From: Roseovarius dicentrarchi
Lineage (GTDB): Bacteria > Pseudomonadota > Alphaproteobacteria > Rhodobacterales > Rhodobacteraceae
DNA length: 64,000 bases
Direction of reading: 5' to 3'
NCBI RefSeq assembly: GCF_003316635.1
Contig: NZ_QNQP01000006.1
Span: forward strand, 62,001 to 126,000
A model generated the notes under the pieces. It was not told the origin of the DNA. It did not search any database and saw only the letters and a program-made list of their open reading frames with translations. How positions within the stretch are numbered: the stretch's first letter is position 1; each line of letters opens with the position of its first letter. Shown in pieces: positions 27,771 through 37,599 of the stretch. The position numbers were made by a program, and so were the translations under genes.

Positions 27771-28742
27771 ATGGATAAAATCTTGGGTCATAAGAGCGCA
27801 ATCCAGTATCTGTACCCGCCGGTCGAGCCGTTTGACAGGCGGATGCTGGACGTGGGCGATGGCCACCGTGTTTATGTCGAACAGTCGGGAAACCCCGAGG
27901 GGCCTGCGGTCATCGTCTTTCACGGCGGGCCGGGGGGCGGATGCAGCCCGGCGATGCGGCGCTATTTTGACCCCGCCACATACCGGATCATCCTGTTCGA
28001 CCAGCGCGGCTGCGGACGATCCACGCCGCACGCCTCGGTCGAGGCGAATACGACGTGGCATCTGGTCGATGACATCGAGTTGATCCGGCGCACGCTGGAG
28101 ATTGAGCGATGGATCGTCTTCGGCGGCAGCTGGGGCGCCACGCTGGCGCTGATTTATGGCATCACCCACCCGGACCGCTGCGCGCATCTGGTGCTGCGCG
28201 GCGTGTTCACGATGACCCAGGCCGAGCTTGACTGGTTCTACGGCGGCGGCGCCGGGCGCTTCTGGCCCGAAACCTGGAACCGTTTTGCCGATCTGATCCC
28301 CCAGGACGAGCGCGGCGATATGATCGGCGCCTATCACAAACGTCTGTTTTCCGGCAATCTGCACACCGAAATCCTGCACGCCAAGGCGTGGAGCGGGTGG
28401 GAAAATGCGCTTGCCACGGTGCAGTCCAACGGCGCCGGCGGGGACAGCCCCGCTGATTACGCCCGCGCCTTTGCCCGGCTGGAGAATCACTACTTCACCC
28501 ATGCCGGTTTTCTGGAACATGACGGATGGATCCTGTCCAACATGAGCAAGCTGGCGCAGGTGCCCGGCACGATCGTGCAGGGCCGCTTTGACATGATTTG
28601 CCCCCCCGGCACGGCTTATGAGCTGTCGAATGCGTGGCCGGGATGCCGTCTGCACATGATCCCGCTGGCCGGCCACGCCCTGTCCGAGCCCGGCATCAGC
28701 GCCGAGCTGGTGCGCGTCATGGATCGCCTGCGCAAGGGGTAA
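27771..28742 (+). CDS. pip: Prolyl aminopeptidase (proline iminopeptidase)
   Basis: The 323-residue alpha/beta hydrolase removes N-terminal proline from peptides. It has the oxyanion region [24 protein letters not shown], the nucleophile elbow [11 protein letters not shown] (GxSxG), and the acid/His residues in [11 protein letters not shown] and LAGHALSE. Length is normal. No signal peptide, so cytoplasmic. The ATG at 27771 follows a purine-rich GGGCAGGC stretch. Confidence 0.93.
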   Translation: MDKILGHKSAIQYLYPPVEPFDRRMLDVGDGHRVYVEQSGNPEGPAVIVFHGGPGGGCSPAMRRYFDPATYRIILFDQRGCGRSTPHASVEANTTWHLVDDIELIRRTLEIERWIVFGGSWGATLALIYGITHPDRCAHLVLRGVFTMTQAELDWFYGGGAGRFWPETWNRFADLIPQDERGDMIGAYHKRLFSGNLHTEILHAKAWSGWENALATVQSNGAGGDSPADYARAFARLENHYFTHAGFLEHDGWILSNMSKLAQVPGTIVQGRFDMICPPGTAYELSNAWPGCRLHMIPLAGHALSEPGISAELVRVMDRLRKG

Positions 28743-28831
28743 GCAGGCGGGGACATTAGGTAAAATTTTCCGCTTATCTATTTGTCAATATTTTGCGGTG
28801 CATGACTGTCTTCGGGAAACTGGAGACGAAA

Positions 28832-30382
28832 ATGGTAGATAGCGACGGAACCGGCAGCGGCGACCCTGATAAGGCATCCTTTGATAACGGCGACGGTCCG
28901 CGCGAGGGAGAATTACCCCCTGCAAAAGGCGAAAGGCTGGTCGGGACGGACGAGCGAAACAAGCTGATTGGCGGAGACGGTGACGACACGATCAGCGGCC
29001 GGGGCGGGAGTGATTATATTCTGGGCCGCGATGGCAATGATCGCCTTTACGGCGATGACGGCAACGATCACATGAAAGGCGATGCCGGCCGCGACTACAT
29101 GGAGGGCGGCGCCGGGAATGACCACATGGAGGGTGGCACCGAATCCGACACGATGCATGGTGGCACGGGTGCCGATACCATGGACGGCGGCACCGGCGAT
29201 GACACGATTTATGGCGGTGACGACAACGACAGGATTTCGGGCGGCGCCGGGAATGACCGCCTTGACGGCGGCAGCGGCGACGACACCGTTGGCGGCGATG
29301 AGGGTAATGACGTGGTCCGCGGCGGCGACGGCGCTGACAAGGTGTGGGGCGGCGCTGGACATGATCAGCTGGATGGCGGTGCCGGCGATGATACGCTGGG
29401 CGGCGACGTTGGCGACGATACGCTGGATGGCGGCGCCGGCAATGATGAGCTGTGGGGCGACGAGGGCGCCGATCAGCTGACCGGCGGCGCCGGCAACGAT
29501 ACGATGTCAGGCGGCGCCGGCGGCGATACCTTTATCATTCGCGACGGTAACGGCCATGACATTGTTACCGATTTCGACGTCGAGCTGGATATTCTTGCCT
29601 TTGACATGACGGAAATCAGCCGCTTTCCGGATGCACAGGCCCGTATGGCGCAGGATGGGCCTGACACCGTATTCACATTTGACAACGGCGATACCGTTCG
29701 GCTGCAAAACGTCTCAAGGGACCAGTTGCGCCCGTCAAATGTGCAGTCCGTCGATGGACCGATCTGTCTGTGCGCGGGCACCATGGTCGAAACGCCGGAT
29801 GGCCGCGTTGCAGTGGAACGGCTTCGCACCGGCGATCTGGTCGTGACCCAAGACGGGCCGCCCATGGCCGTGCGCCTGATCCTGCGCGAAACGCACCTGT
29901 TCAACTGCCGCGAGGATCGTGGGCGACCCATACTGATCGCACAGGGCGCATTGGGTGATAACCTTCCCCGACAGGATTTGCGCCTGTCGCCGCAGCACCG
30001 CGTGCTGATGGCAGACCGCGATGGTGACGCCGAATATCTTGTCCCGGCGGTCAAGCTGATCGGCCTGCGGGGTGTCCGCCGTATGCGCGGTGTCGCGACG
30101 GCGGAGTATTACAACATCCTGCTGGACAGCCATGCCATACTGGGCACCGCCGGGCTGGGCATCGAATCCCTTCTGGTCACCACGCGCAGCCTGCTGCGGC
30201 TGCCACCGGACATCCAGCGCCGATGGCTGGACCGGCCACGGATGCGGGCGGCACGGCAGATCCGCCGCGATCCCGCCGGGTTGTGCGGCGCCAGGTTTGC
30301 GCCGTTACACAGCCGGGCCGGAACCGCCGCCAGCCAATTACAGCCGCCGGGCGACCAGCCCGGACAGGTGCCCCGGCAGTAG
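28832..30382 (+). CDS. RTX calcium-binding repeat protein with C-terminal Hint domain
   Basis: The 516-residue protein starts at the ATG at 28832, six bases after GGAG; earlier in-frame TTG and ATG codons lack a ribosome site. Residues about 45-235 are some twenty GGxGxDxxx nonapeptides that fold as a calcium-dependent beta roll. After a linker, a Hint (hedgehog/intein-like) domain begins at [20 protein letters not shown] near residue 310 and includes LSPQHRVLM. There is no N-terminal signal, consistent with type I secretion, as for many Rhodobacteraceae RTX-Hint proteins, but no ABC exporter gene is nearby. Whether the Hint domain self-cleaves is unknown. The nucleotide repeats make this a recombination-prone stretch. 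Confidence 0.88.
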   Translation: MVDSDGTGSGDPDKASFDNGDGPREGELPPAKGERLVGTDERNKLIGGDGDDTISGRGGSDYILGRDGNDRLYGDDGNDHMKGDAGRDYMEGGAGNDHMEGGTESDTMHGGTGADTMDGGTGDDTIYGGDDNDRISGGAGNDRLDGGSGDDTVGGDEGNDVVRGGDGADKVWGGAGHDQLDGGAGDDTLGGDVGDDTLDGGAGNDELWGDEGADQLTGGAGNDTMSGGAGGDTFIIRDGNGHDIVTDFDVELDILAFDMTEISRFPDAQARMAQDGPDTVFTFDNGDTVRLQNVSRDQLRPSNVQSVDGPICLCAGTMVETPDGRVAVERLRTGDLVVTQDGPPMAVRLILRETHLFNCREDRGRPILIAQGALGDNLPRQDLRLSPQHRVLMADRDGDAEYLVPAVKLIGLRGVRRMRGVATAEYYNILLDSHAILGTAGLGIESLLVTTRSLLRLPPDIQRRWLDRPRMRAARQIRRDPAGLCGARFAPLHSRAGTAASQLQPPGDQPGQVPRQ

Positions 30383-30443
30383 GCACCCCGAATCCGCCTT
30401 GCGCTTTGGTTGCGGGAGGTGTAGACAGACCGGAATAGCGGCG

Positions 30444-30506
30444 CGCTTCGGGTCCAAACCGAAGCGTACCACCGGGTAATCGAACGGGCCGCGCGCCCGT
30501 TTTTTT
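30444..30506 (+). terminator. Tandem hairpins with T tract before rimP
   Basis: Two adjacent hairpins lie between the RTX-Hint gene and rimP: an 8-bp perfect stem (30444-30451 with 30459-30466, 7-base loop) and a 6- to 7-bp stem (30484-30489 with 30495-30500) followed by seven T residues. The second is a good intrinsic terminator. It may end the upstream transcript, or act as an attenuator in the leader of the rimP-nusA operon 41 bases before its first codon. Confidence 0.75.
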
Positions 30507-30547
30507 GTGCTTGCCGACACATTCTGAGAAAGACTGATCTGACCGCC

Positions 30548-31138
30548 ATGAATAACGACCTTATCGCCAAAGCCGCCATTGATCGCCGCATGGCCGGAAT
30601 CATCACTCCCGTGATCGAGGATCTGGGGTTTGAGTTGGTGCGCGTGCGGCTGATGGGCGGCAAATATCACACGCTGCAAATCATGGTCGAACGCCCCGAG
30701 GGCGGCATCGAGGTGGATGACTGCGCGCGCGTCAGCACCGCCGTCAGCGCCACGCTGGATGTCGAGGATCCGCTGGCCGAGCCCTACACGCTTGAGGTGT
30801 CCAGCCCCGGTATCGACCGCCCGCTGACCCGGCTCAAGGATTTCGAGGCGTTCGAGGGCTATGAGGCCAAGATCGAGACGAACGACCTGATCGACGGGCG
30901 CAAACGGTTCAAGGGAATGCTGGCCGGCGTTGAAGGCACCGAAGTGCTGATCAACGTCGAGGAAGGCACCATCGGCCTTGAATTTGACTGGCTGGCCGAC
31001 GCCAAGCTGGTGCTGACCGACGATCTGATCAAGGAAATGCTGCGCCAGCGCAAAGCCGCGGGCGCGCTGAACGGTGGCGACATCGACGAAACAAATTTTG
31101 ACGAAATCCAGACTGACACCGGTTCTGAGGAGGACTGA
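30548..31138 (+). CDS. rimP: RimP, 30S ribosome maturation factor
   Basis: RimP assists late maturation of the small ribosomal subunit. The 196-residue protein has the N-terminal alpha/beta domain with [20 protein letters not shown] and the conserved [15 protein letters not shown] segment, then a small SH3-like C-terminal domain and an acidic tail. It is the first gene of the rimP-nusA-ylxR-infB operon, ending five bases before nusA. Confidence 0.95.
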   Translation: MNNDLIAKAAIDRRMAGIITPVIEDLGFELVRVRLMGGKYHTLQIMVERPEGGIEVDDCARVSTAVSATLDVEDPLAEPYTLEVSSPGIDRPLTRLKDFEAFEGYEAKIETNDLIDGRKRFKGMLAGVEGTEVLINVEEGTIGLEFDWLADAKLVLTDDLIKEMLRQRKAAGALNGGDIDETNFDEIQTDTGSEED

Positions 31139-31143
31139 AACCC

Positions 31144-32754
31144 ATGGCAATCACATCCGCAAACCAGCTTGAGCTGTTGCAAACAGCCGAGGCCGTGGCC
31201 CGCGAAAAGATGATCGACCCCGGTCTGGTGGTCGAGGCGATGGAAGAATCGCTCAGCCGCGCGGCGAAATCGCGCTATGGTGCCGAAATGGACATCCGCG
31301 TGTCCATCGACCGCAAGACAGGCCGCGCCACGTTCACCCGCGTGCGCACCGTGGTCGCCGATGACGAGGTCGAAAACTATCAGGCCGAATTCACCGTCAA
31401 GGAAGCCAAGCAATACATGGCCGATCCGCAAATCGGCGACGAATTCGCCGAAGAGGTGCCGCCGGTCGAGATGGGCCGAATCGCCGCACAATCGGCCAAG
31501 CAGGTGATCCTGCAAAAGGTCCGCGAAGCCGAGCGTGACCGCCAGTTCGAGGAATTCAAGGACCGCGCCGGCACCATCATCAACGGTCTGGTCAAGCGCG
31601 AGGAATACGGCAACGTCATCGTCGACGTGGGCCGCGGCGAAGCCATCCTGCGCCGGAACGAGAAAATCGGCCGCGAGGCCTATCGCCCCGGCGACCGCAT
31701 CCGCTGCTATATCAAGGACGTGCGCCGCGAGCAGCGCGGCCCGCAGATTTTCCTGAGCCGCACCGCGCCGGAATTCATGGCCGAGCTGTTCAAGATGGAA
31801 GTGCCGGAAATCTATGACGGCATCATCGAGATCAAGGCCGTGGCCCGCGACCCCGGCAGCCGCGCCAAGATCGCTGTGATCAGCTATGACGGCTCGATCG
31901 ACCCGGTCGGCGCCTGCGTGGGTATGCGCGGCAGCCGCGTTCAGGCCGTGGTGAACGAGCTTCAGGGCGAGAAGATCGACATCATCCCGTGGAATGACGA
32001 TCAGCCGACGTTCCTGGTGAACGCGCTGCAACCGGCCGAAGTGACCAAGGTGGTTCTGGACGAGGAAGCCGGCAAGATCGACGTCGTCGTGCCCGAGGAA
32101 CAGCTGAGCCTGGCCATTGGCCGCCGCGGCCAGAACGTGCGCCTTGCCAGCCAGCTGACCGGTCTGGACATCGACATCATGACCGAGGCCGAAGACAGCC
32201 AGCGCCGCCAGAAGGAATTCGAGGAGCGCACCGCGCTGTTCATGGAGAACCTCGATCTGGACGAATTCTTTGCCCAGCTTCTGGTATCCGAAGGCTTCAC
32301 CAATCTTGAAGAGGTCGCGTATGTCGATCTGGACGAGCTGATGGTGATCGACGGCATCGACGAGGATACCGCGCAGGAGCTTCAGGCCCGCGCCCGCGAC
32401 ATCATCGAAGCCAAGGCCAAGGCCGCGCTGGACAAGGCGCGCGAGTTGGGTGTCGAGGACAGCCTGGTTGAATTCGAGGGACTGACACCCCAGATGGTAC
32501 TTGCGTTGGCCGAGGATGGTGTAAAAACCCTGGAGGATTTCGCAACCTGCGCCGATTGGGAATTGGCCGGCGGCTGGACCGTTCAGGACGGCGAGCGCGT
32601 CAAGGACGAAGGCCTGCTCGAGGCATTCGAGGTGTCGCTGGAAGAAGCGCAGGACATGGTCATGACGGCGCGCGTCATGCTGGGTTGGGTCGATCCCACC
32701 GAACTGGCCGACGACGCCGATGAAGACGGCCTTGAGGAGGAGTCCGAAGCCTGA
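31144..32754 (+). CDS. nusA: NusA transcription termination/antitermination factor
   Basis: NusA binds RNA polymerase and modulates pausing, intrinsic termination and antitermination. The 536-residue protein has, in order, an N-terminal polymerase-binding domain, an S1 domain (EEYGNVIVDVGRGEAIL near 155), two KH domains (GACVGMRGSRVQAVVNEL and LAIGRRGQNVRLASQLTG), and a C-terminal pair of acidic helix-hairpin repeats, the form typical of proteobacteria. Its stop lies inside an 11-bp hairpin shared with the start region of ylxR. Confidence 0.97.
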   Translation: MAITSANQLELLQTAEAVAREKMIDPGLVVEAMEESLSRAAKSRYGAEMDIRVSIDRKTGRATFTRVRTVVADDEVENYQAEFTVKEAKQYMADPQIGDEFAEEVPPVEMGRIAAQSAKQVILQKVREAERDRQFEEFKDRAGTIINGLVKREEYGNVIVDVGRGEAILRRNEKIGREAYRPGDRIRCYIKDVRREQRGPQIFLSRTAPEFMAELFKMEVPEIYDGIIEIKAVARDPGSRAKIAVISYDGSIDPVGACVGMRGSRVQAVVNELQGEKIDIIPWNDDQPTFLVNALQPAEVTKVVLDEEAGKIDVVVPEEQLSLAIGRRGQNVRLASQLTGLDIDIMTEAEDSQRRQKEFEERTALFMENLDLDEFFAQLLVSEGFTNLEEVAYVDLDELMVIDGIDEDTAQELQARARDIIEAKAKAALDKARELGVEDSLVEFEGLTPQMVLALAEDGVKTLEDFATCADWELAGGWTVQDGERVKDEGLLEAFEVSLEEAQDMVMTARVMLGWVDPTELADDADEDGLEEESEA

Positions 32755-32768
32755 TCGCAGGCTTCGGA
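32743..32768 (+). promoter_or_regulatory. Hairpin spanning the nusA stop and ylxR start region
   Basis: A perfect 11-bp stem (32743-32753 with 32758-32768) closed by the loop ATCG contains the nusA stop codon. It sits between the GGAGG at 32736-32740 and the ylxR ATG at 32777. Folding would bring that ribosome site to about ten bases from the ATG. No T run follows, so it is not an intrinsic terminator. A role in translational coupling is my inference. Confidence 0.5.
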
Positions 32769-32776
32769 TGTATCAG

Positions 32777-33409
32777 ATGGGCCGCGGTGGGCATCCCAAA
32801 GACCATGAAAATGGTCCCGAGCGTAAATGCATCGCCACGGGTGAGGTGCAGCCGAAATTCGGGTTGATCCGGTTCGTCATCGGGCCGGAGGGGCAGATCG
32901 CCCCCGACCTGATGGAAAAACTGCCGGGCCGTGGTATTTGGGTCGCGGCCGACCGCGCGGCGCTGGACAAGGCGGCGACAAAGGGCCTGTTTTCCCGCGC
33001 CGCCAGGCAGCCCGTTCAGGTGCCCGATGGGCTGACCGACTGGGTCGAATCCCTTCTGGCGCAGCGGGTGGTCAACCTGATCAGCCTTGCCCGCAAGGGC
33101 GGACGGGCCATTTCGGGCTATGAAAAGGTAAAGGCCAGTCTGGACAAGGAAGAGGCCGAAGTTTTGATACAGGCCAGCGACGGGTCAGAGCGGGGCAAGT
33201 CCAAGCTCAGCACACCGCATTACGGCAATTTCATCGGCTGGCTGACCGCCGATGAGCTGGGACAGGCCTTCGGGCGACAAACCACGATCCATGCAGCACT
33301 GTCTGCTGGCGGTTTGACGCAACGTGTTGTAGAGGAAGCGGCAAGGCTCAAGGGCCTGCGCGTTTCGGACGATGGCAGCGGCCATCGGAAAGGGAAGAAG
33401 ACCAAATGA
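32777..33409 (+). CDS. YlxR-family RNA-binding protein with L7Ae-like domain
   Basis: The 210-residue protein begins [20 protein letters not shown], the standard start of alphaproteobacterial YlxR (DUF448) proteins, with the conserved [16 protein letters not shown]. The second half ([20 protein letters not shown]) resembles a ribosomal L7Ae/L30e-like RNA-binding fold. It lies between nusA and infB as usual, and is thought to act in transcription or translation; YlxR has been linked to RNase P in other bacteria. An in-frame ATG three codons upstream (32768) is a weaker start. Its stop overlaps infB (ATGA). Confidence 0.88.
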   Translation: MGRGGHPKDHENGPERKCIATGEVQPKFGLIRFVIGPEGQIAPDLMEKLPGRGIWVAADRAALDKAATKGLFSRAARQPVQVPDGLTDWVESLLAQRVVNLISLARKGGRAISGYEKVKASLDKEEAEVLIQASDGSERGKSKLSTPHYGNFIGWLTADELGQAFGRQTTIHAALSAGGLTQRVVEEAARLKGLRVSDDGSGHRKGKKTK

Positions 33410-35892
33410 GCGACAACGACGGAAAGAAGACATTGGGTGTTCGTGGCGGTCCGCGTGCGGGCAACGTGAAGCAAAGCTTCAGCCATGGCCGGACCAAGAA
33501 CGTCGTGGTGGAAACCAAGCGCAAGCGCGTTGTTGTGCCCAAGCCGGGTGCAGGCAACATGGCGGGCGCTGGCAAACCCGCGCCCATTGGTGACCCCTCC
33601 AAACGCCCCGCAGGCATCTCCGACGCGGAGATGGAGCGCCGGATGAAGGCGCTTCAGGCCGCCAAGGCCCGCGAAGGCGAGGATGCCGCGCGCCGTGCTG
33701 CCGAAGAAAAGGAACGCGAGGAAGAGCGCCAGCGCCGCCGCGAAGAGGCCGAGGCCAAGGAGCGTGAAGAGCAGGAGCGTATCGAGGCGCTGAAAGCCAA
33801 GGCCGAAGAGGACGAGCGGCAGCGCCGCGCTGCCGAGGACGCAGCCAAGCAGGCCGCCGCCCCGTCCGAGCCGGATGCCGCACGCGTCGCGCCGCGCGGT
33901 GGCCCCGCGCCCACATCGACCCCGCGCAAGCAGGACCGCGAGAACGAGACCAAGCGCCCCGCCAAGGGCAAGGGCATGGGCGAGGACAGCCGCCGCTCGG
34001 GCAAGCTGACGCTGAATCAGGCGCTTTCGGGTGGCGAAGGCGGCCGCCAGAAATCCATGGCCGCAATGAAGCGCAAGCAGGAACGCAATCGCCAGAAGGC
34101 GATGGGCGGCCAGCAAGAGCGCGAAAAGATTATCCGCGACGTTCAGCTGCCCGAAACCATCGCCGTGGCCGAACTGGCCAACCGCATGGCCGAGCGTGTG
34201 GCCGACGTGGTCAAGGCGCTGATGAACAACGGCATGATGGTCACGCAAAATCAGGCGATCGACGCCGACACTGCCGAACTGATCATCGAGGAATTCGGCC
34301 ACCGGGTCGTGCGCGTCTCTGACGCCGACGTGGAGGACGTTATCGCCAAGGTCGAAGACAAGCCCGAGGACATGAAGCCGCGTCCGCCGGTCATCACCAT
34401 CATGGGCCATGTCGACCACGGCAAGACGTCCCTGCTGGACGCCATCCGCGATGCCAAGGTTCAGACCGGCGAAGCGGGCGGAATCACGCAACATATCGGT
34501 GCCTACCAGGTCAAAACCGCGGGTGGTTCTGTGCTGTCCTTCCTTGATACGCCCGGTCACGCCGCGTTCACGTCGATGCGCTCGCGCGGTGCCGAAGTGA
34601 CTGATATCGTCGTGCTGGTGGTTGCCGCCGACGATGCCGTCATGCCGCAGACCATCGAGGCGATCAACCACGCCAAGGCGGCCAAGGTGCCGATGATCGT
34701 GGCGATCAACAAGATCGACAAGCCTGCCGCGAACCCGCAAAAAGTGCGGACAGATCTGCTTCAGCACGAAATCGTGGTCGAGGCGATGTCGGGCGATGTG
34801 CAGGACGTCGAAGTCAGCGCCAAAACCGGCGCCGGGCTGGATAACCTGCTGGAGGCGATCGCGCTTCAGGCCGAGATCCTTGAACTCAAGGCAAACCCGA
34901 ACCGCGCCGCCGAAGGCGCCGTGATCGAGGCGCAGCTTGATGTGGGCCGCGGTCCCGTCGCGACGGTTCTGGTCCAGAAGGGCACATTGCGCCAAGGCGA
35001 TATCTTTGTCGTGGGCGAACAGTACGGCAAGGTGCGCGCGCTGATCAATGACAAGGGCGAGCGCGTCAAAGAGGCCGGCCCCTCGGTCCCGGTCGAGGTT
35101 CTGGGCATCAACGGCGCACCTGCGGCGGGCGATGTTCTGAACGTCGTCGATACCGAAGCGCAGGCGCGCGAGATTGCGCAGTACCGCTCGAACGCGGCCA
35201 AGGAAAAGCGTGCGGCAGCCGGCGCGGCCGTGACGCTGGACCAGCTGATGGCGCAGGCCAAGGAAGACAAGAATATCGCCGAAATGGCCATTCTTGTGAA
35301 GGCAGACGTCCAGGGCTCGGCCGAGGCAATCACGCAGGCGATGGAGAAGATCGGCAACGAAGAGGTGCGCGTTCGCGTCATCCATTCGGGCGTCGGTGCC
35401 ATCACCGAAAGCGATATCAGCCTTGCCGAAGCGTCGGGCGCGCCTGTTCTGGGCTTCAACGTCCGGGCCAATGCACCTGCACGCCAAAGCGCGAACCAGA
35501 AGGGTGTGGAGATCCGGTATTATTCGGTGATCTACGATCTGGTTGACGACGTGAAAGCGGCCGCATCGGGCCTGCTCAGCAACGAGATCCGCGAGAAGTT
35601 CATCGGATACGCCAAGATCAAGGAAGTCTTCAAGGTCACTGGCGTCGGCAACGTGGCGGGCTGTATCGTCACCGAAGGCATCGCGCGCCGCTCTGCCGGT
35701 GTGCGCCTGCTCCGCGACGATGTTGTGATCCACGAGGGCACGCTGAAAACGCTCAAGCGTTACAAGGACGAGGTCAAGGAAGTCCAGTCCGGTCAGGAAT
35801 GCGGCATGGCGTTCGAACGCTATGAGGATATCCGCGCCGATGACGTGATCGAAATCTTTGAGCGCGAAGAAATCGTTCGCACGCTGGACTGA
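33406..35892 (+). CDS. infB: Translation initiation factor IF-2
   Basis: IF-2 is the GTPase that places formyl-Met-tRNA on the 30S subunit and promotes subunit joining. The 828-residue protein has a long, charged, coiled-coil-like N-terminal region (about 60-220) rich in Arg, Glu and Ala, an IF2-N module, and a G domain with [14 protein letters not shown] (G1), DTPGHAAF (G3) and NKIDKP (G4), followed by domains II-IV. It closes the rimP-nusA-ylxR-infB operon, with a strong terminator 26 bases after its stop. Confidence 0.97.
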   Translation: MSDNDGKKTLGVRGGPRAGNVKQSFSHGRTKNVVVETKRKRVVVPKPGAGNMAGAGKPAPIGDPSKRPAGISDAEMERRMKALQAAKAREGEDAARRAAEEKEREEERQRRREEAEAKEREEQERIEALKAKAEEDERQRRAAEDAAKQAAAPSEPDAARVAPRGGPAPTSTPRKQDRENETKRPAKGKGMGEDSRRSGKLTLNQALSGGEGGRQKSMAAMKRKQERNRQKAMGGQQEREKIIRDVQLPETIAVAELANRMAERVADVVKALMNNGMMVTQNQAIDADTAELIIEEFGHRVVRVSDADVEDVIAKVEDKPEDMKPRPPVITIMGHVDHGKTSLLDAIRDAKVQTGEAGGITQHIGAYQVKTAGGSVLSFLDTPGHAAFTSMRSRGAEVTDIVVLVVAADDAVMPQTIEAINHAKAAKVPMIVAINKIDKPAANPQKVRTDLLQHEIVVEAMSGDVQDVEVSAKTGAGLDNLLEAIALQAEILELKANPNRAAEGAVIEAQLDVGRGPVATVLVQKGTLRQGDIFVVGEQYGKVRALINDKGERVKEAGPSVPVEVLGINGAPAAGDVLNVVDTEAQAREIAQYRSNAAKEKRAAAGAAVTLDQLMAQAKEDKNIAEMAILVKADVQGSAEAITQAMEKIGNEEVRVRVIHSGVGAITESDISLAEASGAPVLGFNVRANAPARQSANQKGVEIRYYSVIYDLVDDVKAAASGLLSNEIREKFIGYAKIKEVFKVTGVGNVAGCIVTEGIARRSAGVRLLRDDVVIHEGTLKTLKRYKDEVKEVQSGQECGMAFERYEDIRADDVIEIFEREEIVRTLD

Positions 35893-35917
35893 TCTTCGGA
35901 CGCGATAGACTATTGAG

Positions 35918-35945
35918 AAGGGCGCCTGTAGCGGGCGCCCTTTCT
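35918..35945 (+). terminator. Rho-independent terminator after infB
   Basis: A 9-bp stem (AAGGGCGCC, 35918-35926, with GGCGCCCTT, 35934-35942) with a 7-base loop runs into TTTCT. It lies between the convergent infB and mutT. Confidence 0.85.
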
Positions 35946-35968
35946 CTATTCAATGCTGTGCGGGTGGA

Positions 35969-36367
35969 TTACAGCCAGTCGCGCAGGATCGGGATCAGCG
36001 GTATGTCGGCCGGCGGCATCGGATAGTTTCGCAGATCATTCGCCCGCACCCATTTCAGCGCCTGCCCCTCGCGCCCCTGCACGATACCGTCCCATTTGCG
36101 GCAGGCAAACAGCGGCATCAGCAGATGGAAACCCTCATAGGAGTGGCTGGCAAAGGTCAGCGGGGCAAGGCAGCTGGCCCATGTGTCAATGCCCAGCTCC
36201 TCGTGCAATTCACGGATCAGCGCGGCCTCGGGCGTCTCATTCGGCTCGACCTTGCCGCCCGGAAACTCCCACAGGCCGGCCATGGATTTCCCCTCGGGCC
36301 GCTGCGCCAGCAGGACGCGCCCATCAACATCGATGAGCACGACCGCAGATACCAGAACCACCTTCAC
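35969..36367 (-). CDS. mutT: MutT, 8-oxo-dGTP diphosphatase
   Basis: MutT removes oxidised dGTP from the nucleotide pool and so prevents A:T to C:G mutations. The 132-residue protein has the Nudix box GGKVEPNETPEAALIREL followed by HEELGI and the MutT-typical GLWEFPGGKVE context and length. The start is GTG at 36367 and overlaps the argJ stop (GTGA). It is the last gene of ppi-argJ-mutT. Confidence 0.9.
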   Translation of the reverse strand: MKVVLVSAVVLIDVDGRVLLAQRPEGKSMAGLWEFPGGKVEPNETPEAALIRELHEELGIDTWASCLAPLTFASHSYEGFHLLMPLFACRKWDGIVQGREGQALKWVRANDLRNYPMPPADIPLIPILRDWL

Positions 36368-37593
36368 GAGCGATAGTCGGCGTTGATGTCGATATAGCCA
36401 TGCGTCAGATCGCAGGTCCAGACGCGCGCGGTTCCGCCGCCCAGCCCCAGATCGACATGGATCGTCAGCTCAGCCTGTTTCATATAGGCGGCGGCGCGAT
36501 CCTCGTCATAGTCGGGGCTGACCCAGCCGTTTTCGGCCACCTTGATATCGCCAAACGAAATGGCCAGCGTATCGCGGTCGGCCCGCGCGCCGGATTTGCC
36601 GATGGCCATGACCACGCGGCCCCAGTTCGGATCCTCGCCCGCGATGGCGGTTTTCACCAGCGGGGAATTGGCAATCGCCTTGGCGTGGCGATGCGCGTCC
36701 GCGTCGCTGGCGGCGCCGGTGACGGATACCTCGACCAGTTTGGTCGCGCCTTCGCCGTCGCGGACGACCTGCTGCGCAAGGTCCAGCATCACGCGCCGCA
36801 ACGCTTCCATAAAGCCGATGGAATGTTCGGTGATCTGAACGCCCGAGGCGCCGGTCGCCCCGACCAGCAGCGTGTCGGACGTCGATGTGTCGCTGTCGAC
36901 CGTGATGCAGTTGAACGTCGTGCGGTTCAGCGCGGATACCATGGATTGCAGCACCGGTTGCGGCACCGCGGCATCGGTAAAGATATAGACCAGCATCGTG
37001 CCCATATCCGGCTCGATCATGCCGGAGCCTTTGGCGATGCCGGCGATCTTGACGGTTTTGCCGTCAATCTCGACCTCGGTTGTCGACCCTTTGGGGAAGG
37101 TGTCGGTGGTCATGATGGCGCGCGCGGCGCCTTCAATGCCATCCTCGCGCAGCGCGCCGGTCAGATCGCCAAGGCAGGCAATGATGCGCTCGTGCTTCAT
37201 CGGCTCGCCGATCACGCCGGTCGAGGAGGAAAAGACCCGGTGAACCGGAATCGCCAGCGCATCCGAGACACCCGCGGTCACGGCCTGCACGGATTCGACA
37301 CCGAAGCGCCCGGTAAAGGCGTTGGAATTGCCCGAATTTACGATGATCGCCGCGCCCTCGTCGCCGCTGCGGCCGATCTTGGACTGGCAGTCCAGAACCG
37401 GCGCAGAGCGGGTGGAGGAGCGGGTGAACACCCCCGCCACGGTGCTGCCGGGCGCCAGATGCGCCAGCATGACATCGGTGCGCCCGCTATAGCGCACGCC
37501 GGCGGCCGTGCTGGCGAAACGGACGCCTTCGATAACCGGCATGTCCGGAAAGGCAGCGGGCGCCAGCGGCGAGACGGAGGTGATTTTTGCCAC
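36364..37593 (-). CDS. argJ: Bifunctional ornithine acetyltransferase / N-acetylglutamate synthase
   Basis: ArgJ transfers the acetyl group from N-acetylornithine to glutamate in the cyclic arginine pathway; the bifunctional form also uses acetyl-CoA. The 409-residue proenzyme has IAKGSGMIEPDMGTMLVYIF: the threonine in GTML is the self-cleavage site and nucleophile (most homologues have Ala before it). NSGNSNAFTG and the C-terminal GEDPNWGRVVMAIG are present. The gene lies six bases after the foldase gene and overlaps mutT. Together with argG in this window it covers two arginine steps. Confidence 0.94.
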   Translation of the reverse strand: MAKITSVSPLAPAAFPDMPVIEGVRFASTAAGVRYSGRTDVMLAHLAPGSTVAGVFTRSSTRSAPVLDCQSKIGRSGDEGAAIIVNSGNSNAFTGRFGVESVQAVTAGVSDALAIPVHRVFSSSTGVIGEPMKHERIIACLGDLTGALREDGIEGAARAIMTTDTFPKGSTTEVEIDGKTVKIAGIAKGSGMIEPDMGTMLVYIFTDAAVPQPVLQSMVSALNRTTFNCITVDSDTSTSDTLLVGATGASGVQITEHSIGFMEALRRVMLDLAQQVVRDGEGATKLVEVSVTGAASDADAHRHAKAIANSPLVKTAIAGEDPNWGRVVMAIGKSGARADRDTLAISFGDIKVAENGWVSPDYDEDRAAAYMKQAELTIHVDLGLGGGTARVWTCDLTHGYIDINADYRS

Positions 37594-37599
37594 GTTCGA

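Noticed and set aside
27693-28676. Upstream extension of the ubiG frame
   Set aside because: It is antisense to the complete pip gene and has no homologous look.
28913-29362. Antisense frame in the RTX repeats
   Set aside because: It is the mirror of the GGxGxDxxx repeat DNA and gives an Ala/Val-rich repeat with no independent signals.
28960-29530. Regular repeats that could suggest a CRISPR array
   Set aside because: The periodicity is 27 bases encoding calcium-binding nonapeptides in one open frame, with no spacer structure.
33220-35733. Very long open frame antisense to infB (and similar ones antisense to secA and addB)
   Set aside because: High-GC codon use leaves long stop-free antisense frames; the sense genes have complete conserved domains, and the antisense translations are low-complexity in His, Gly, Asp and Leu with no family features.
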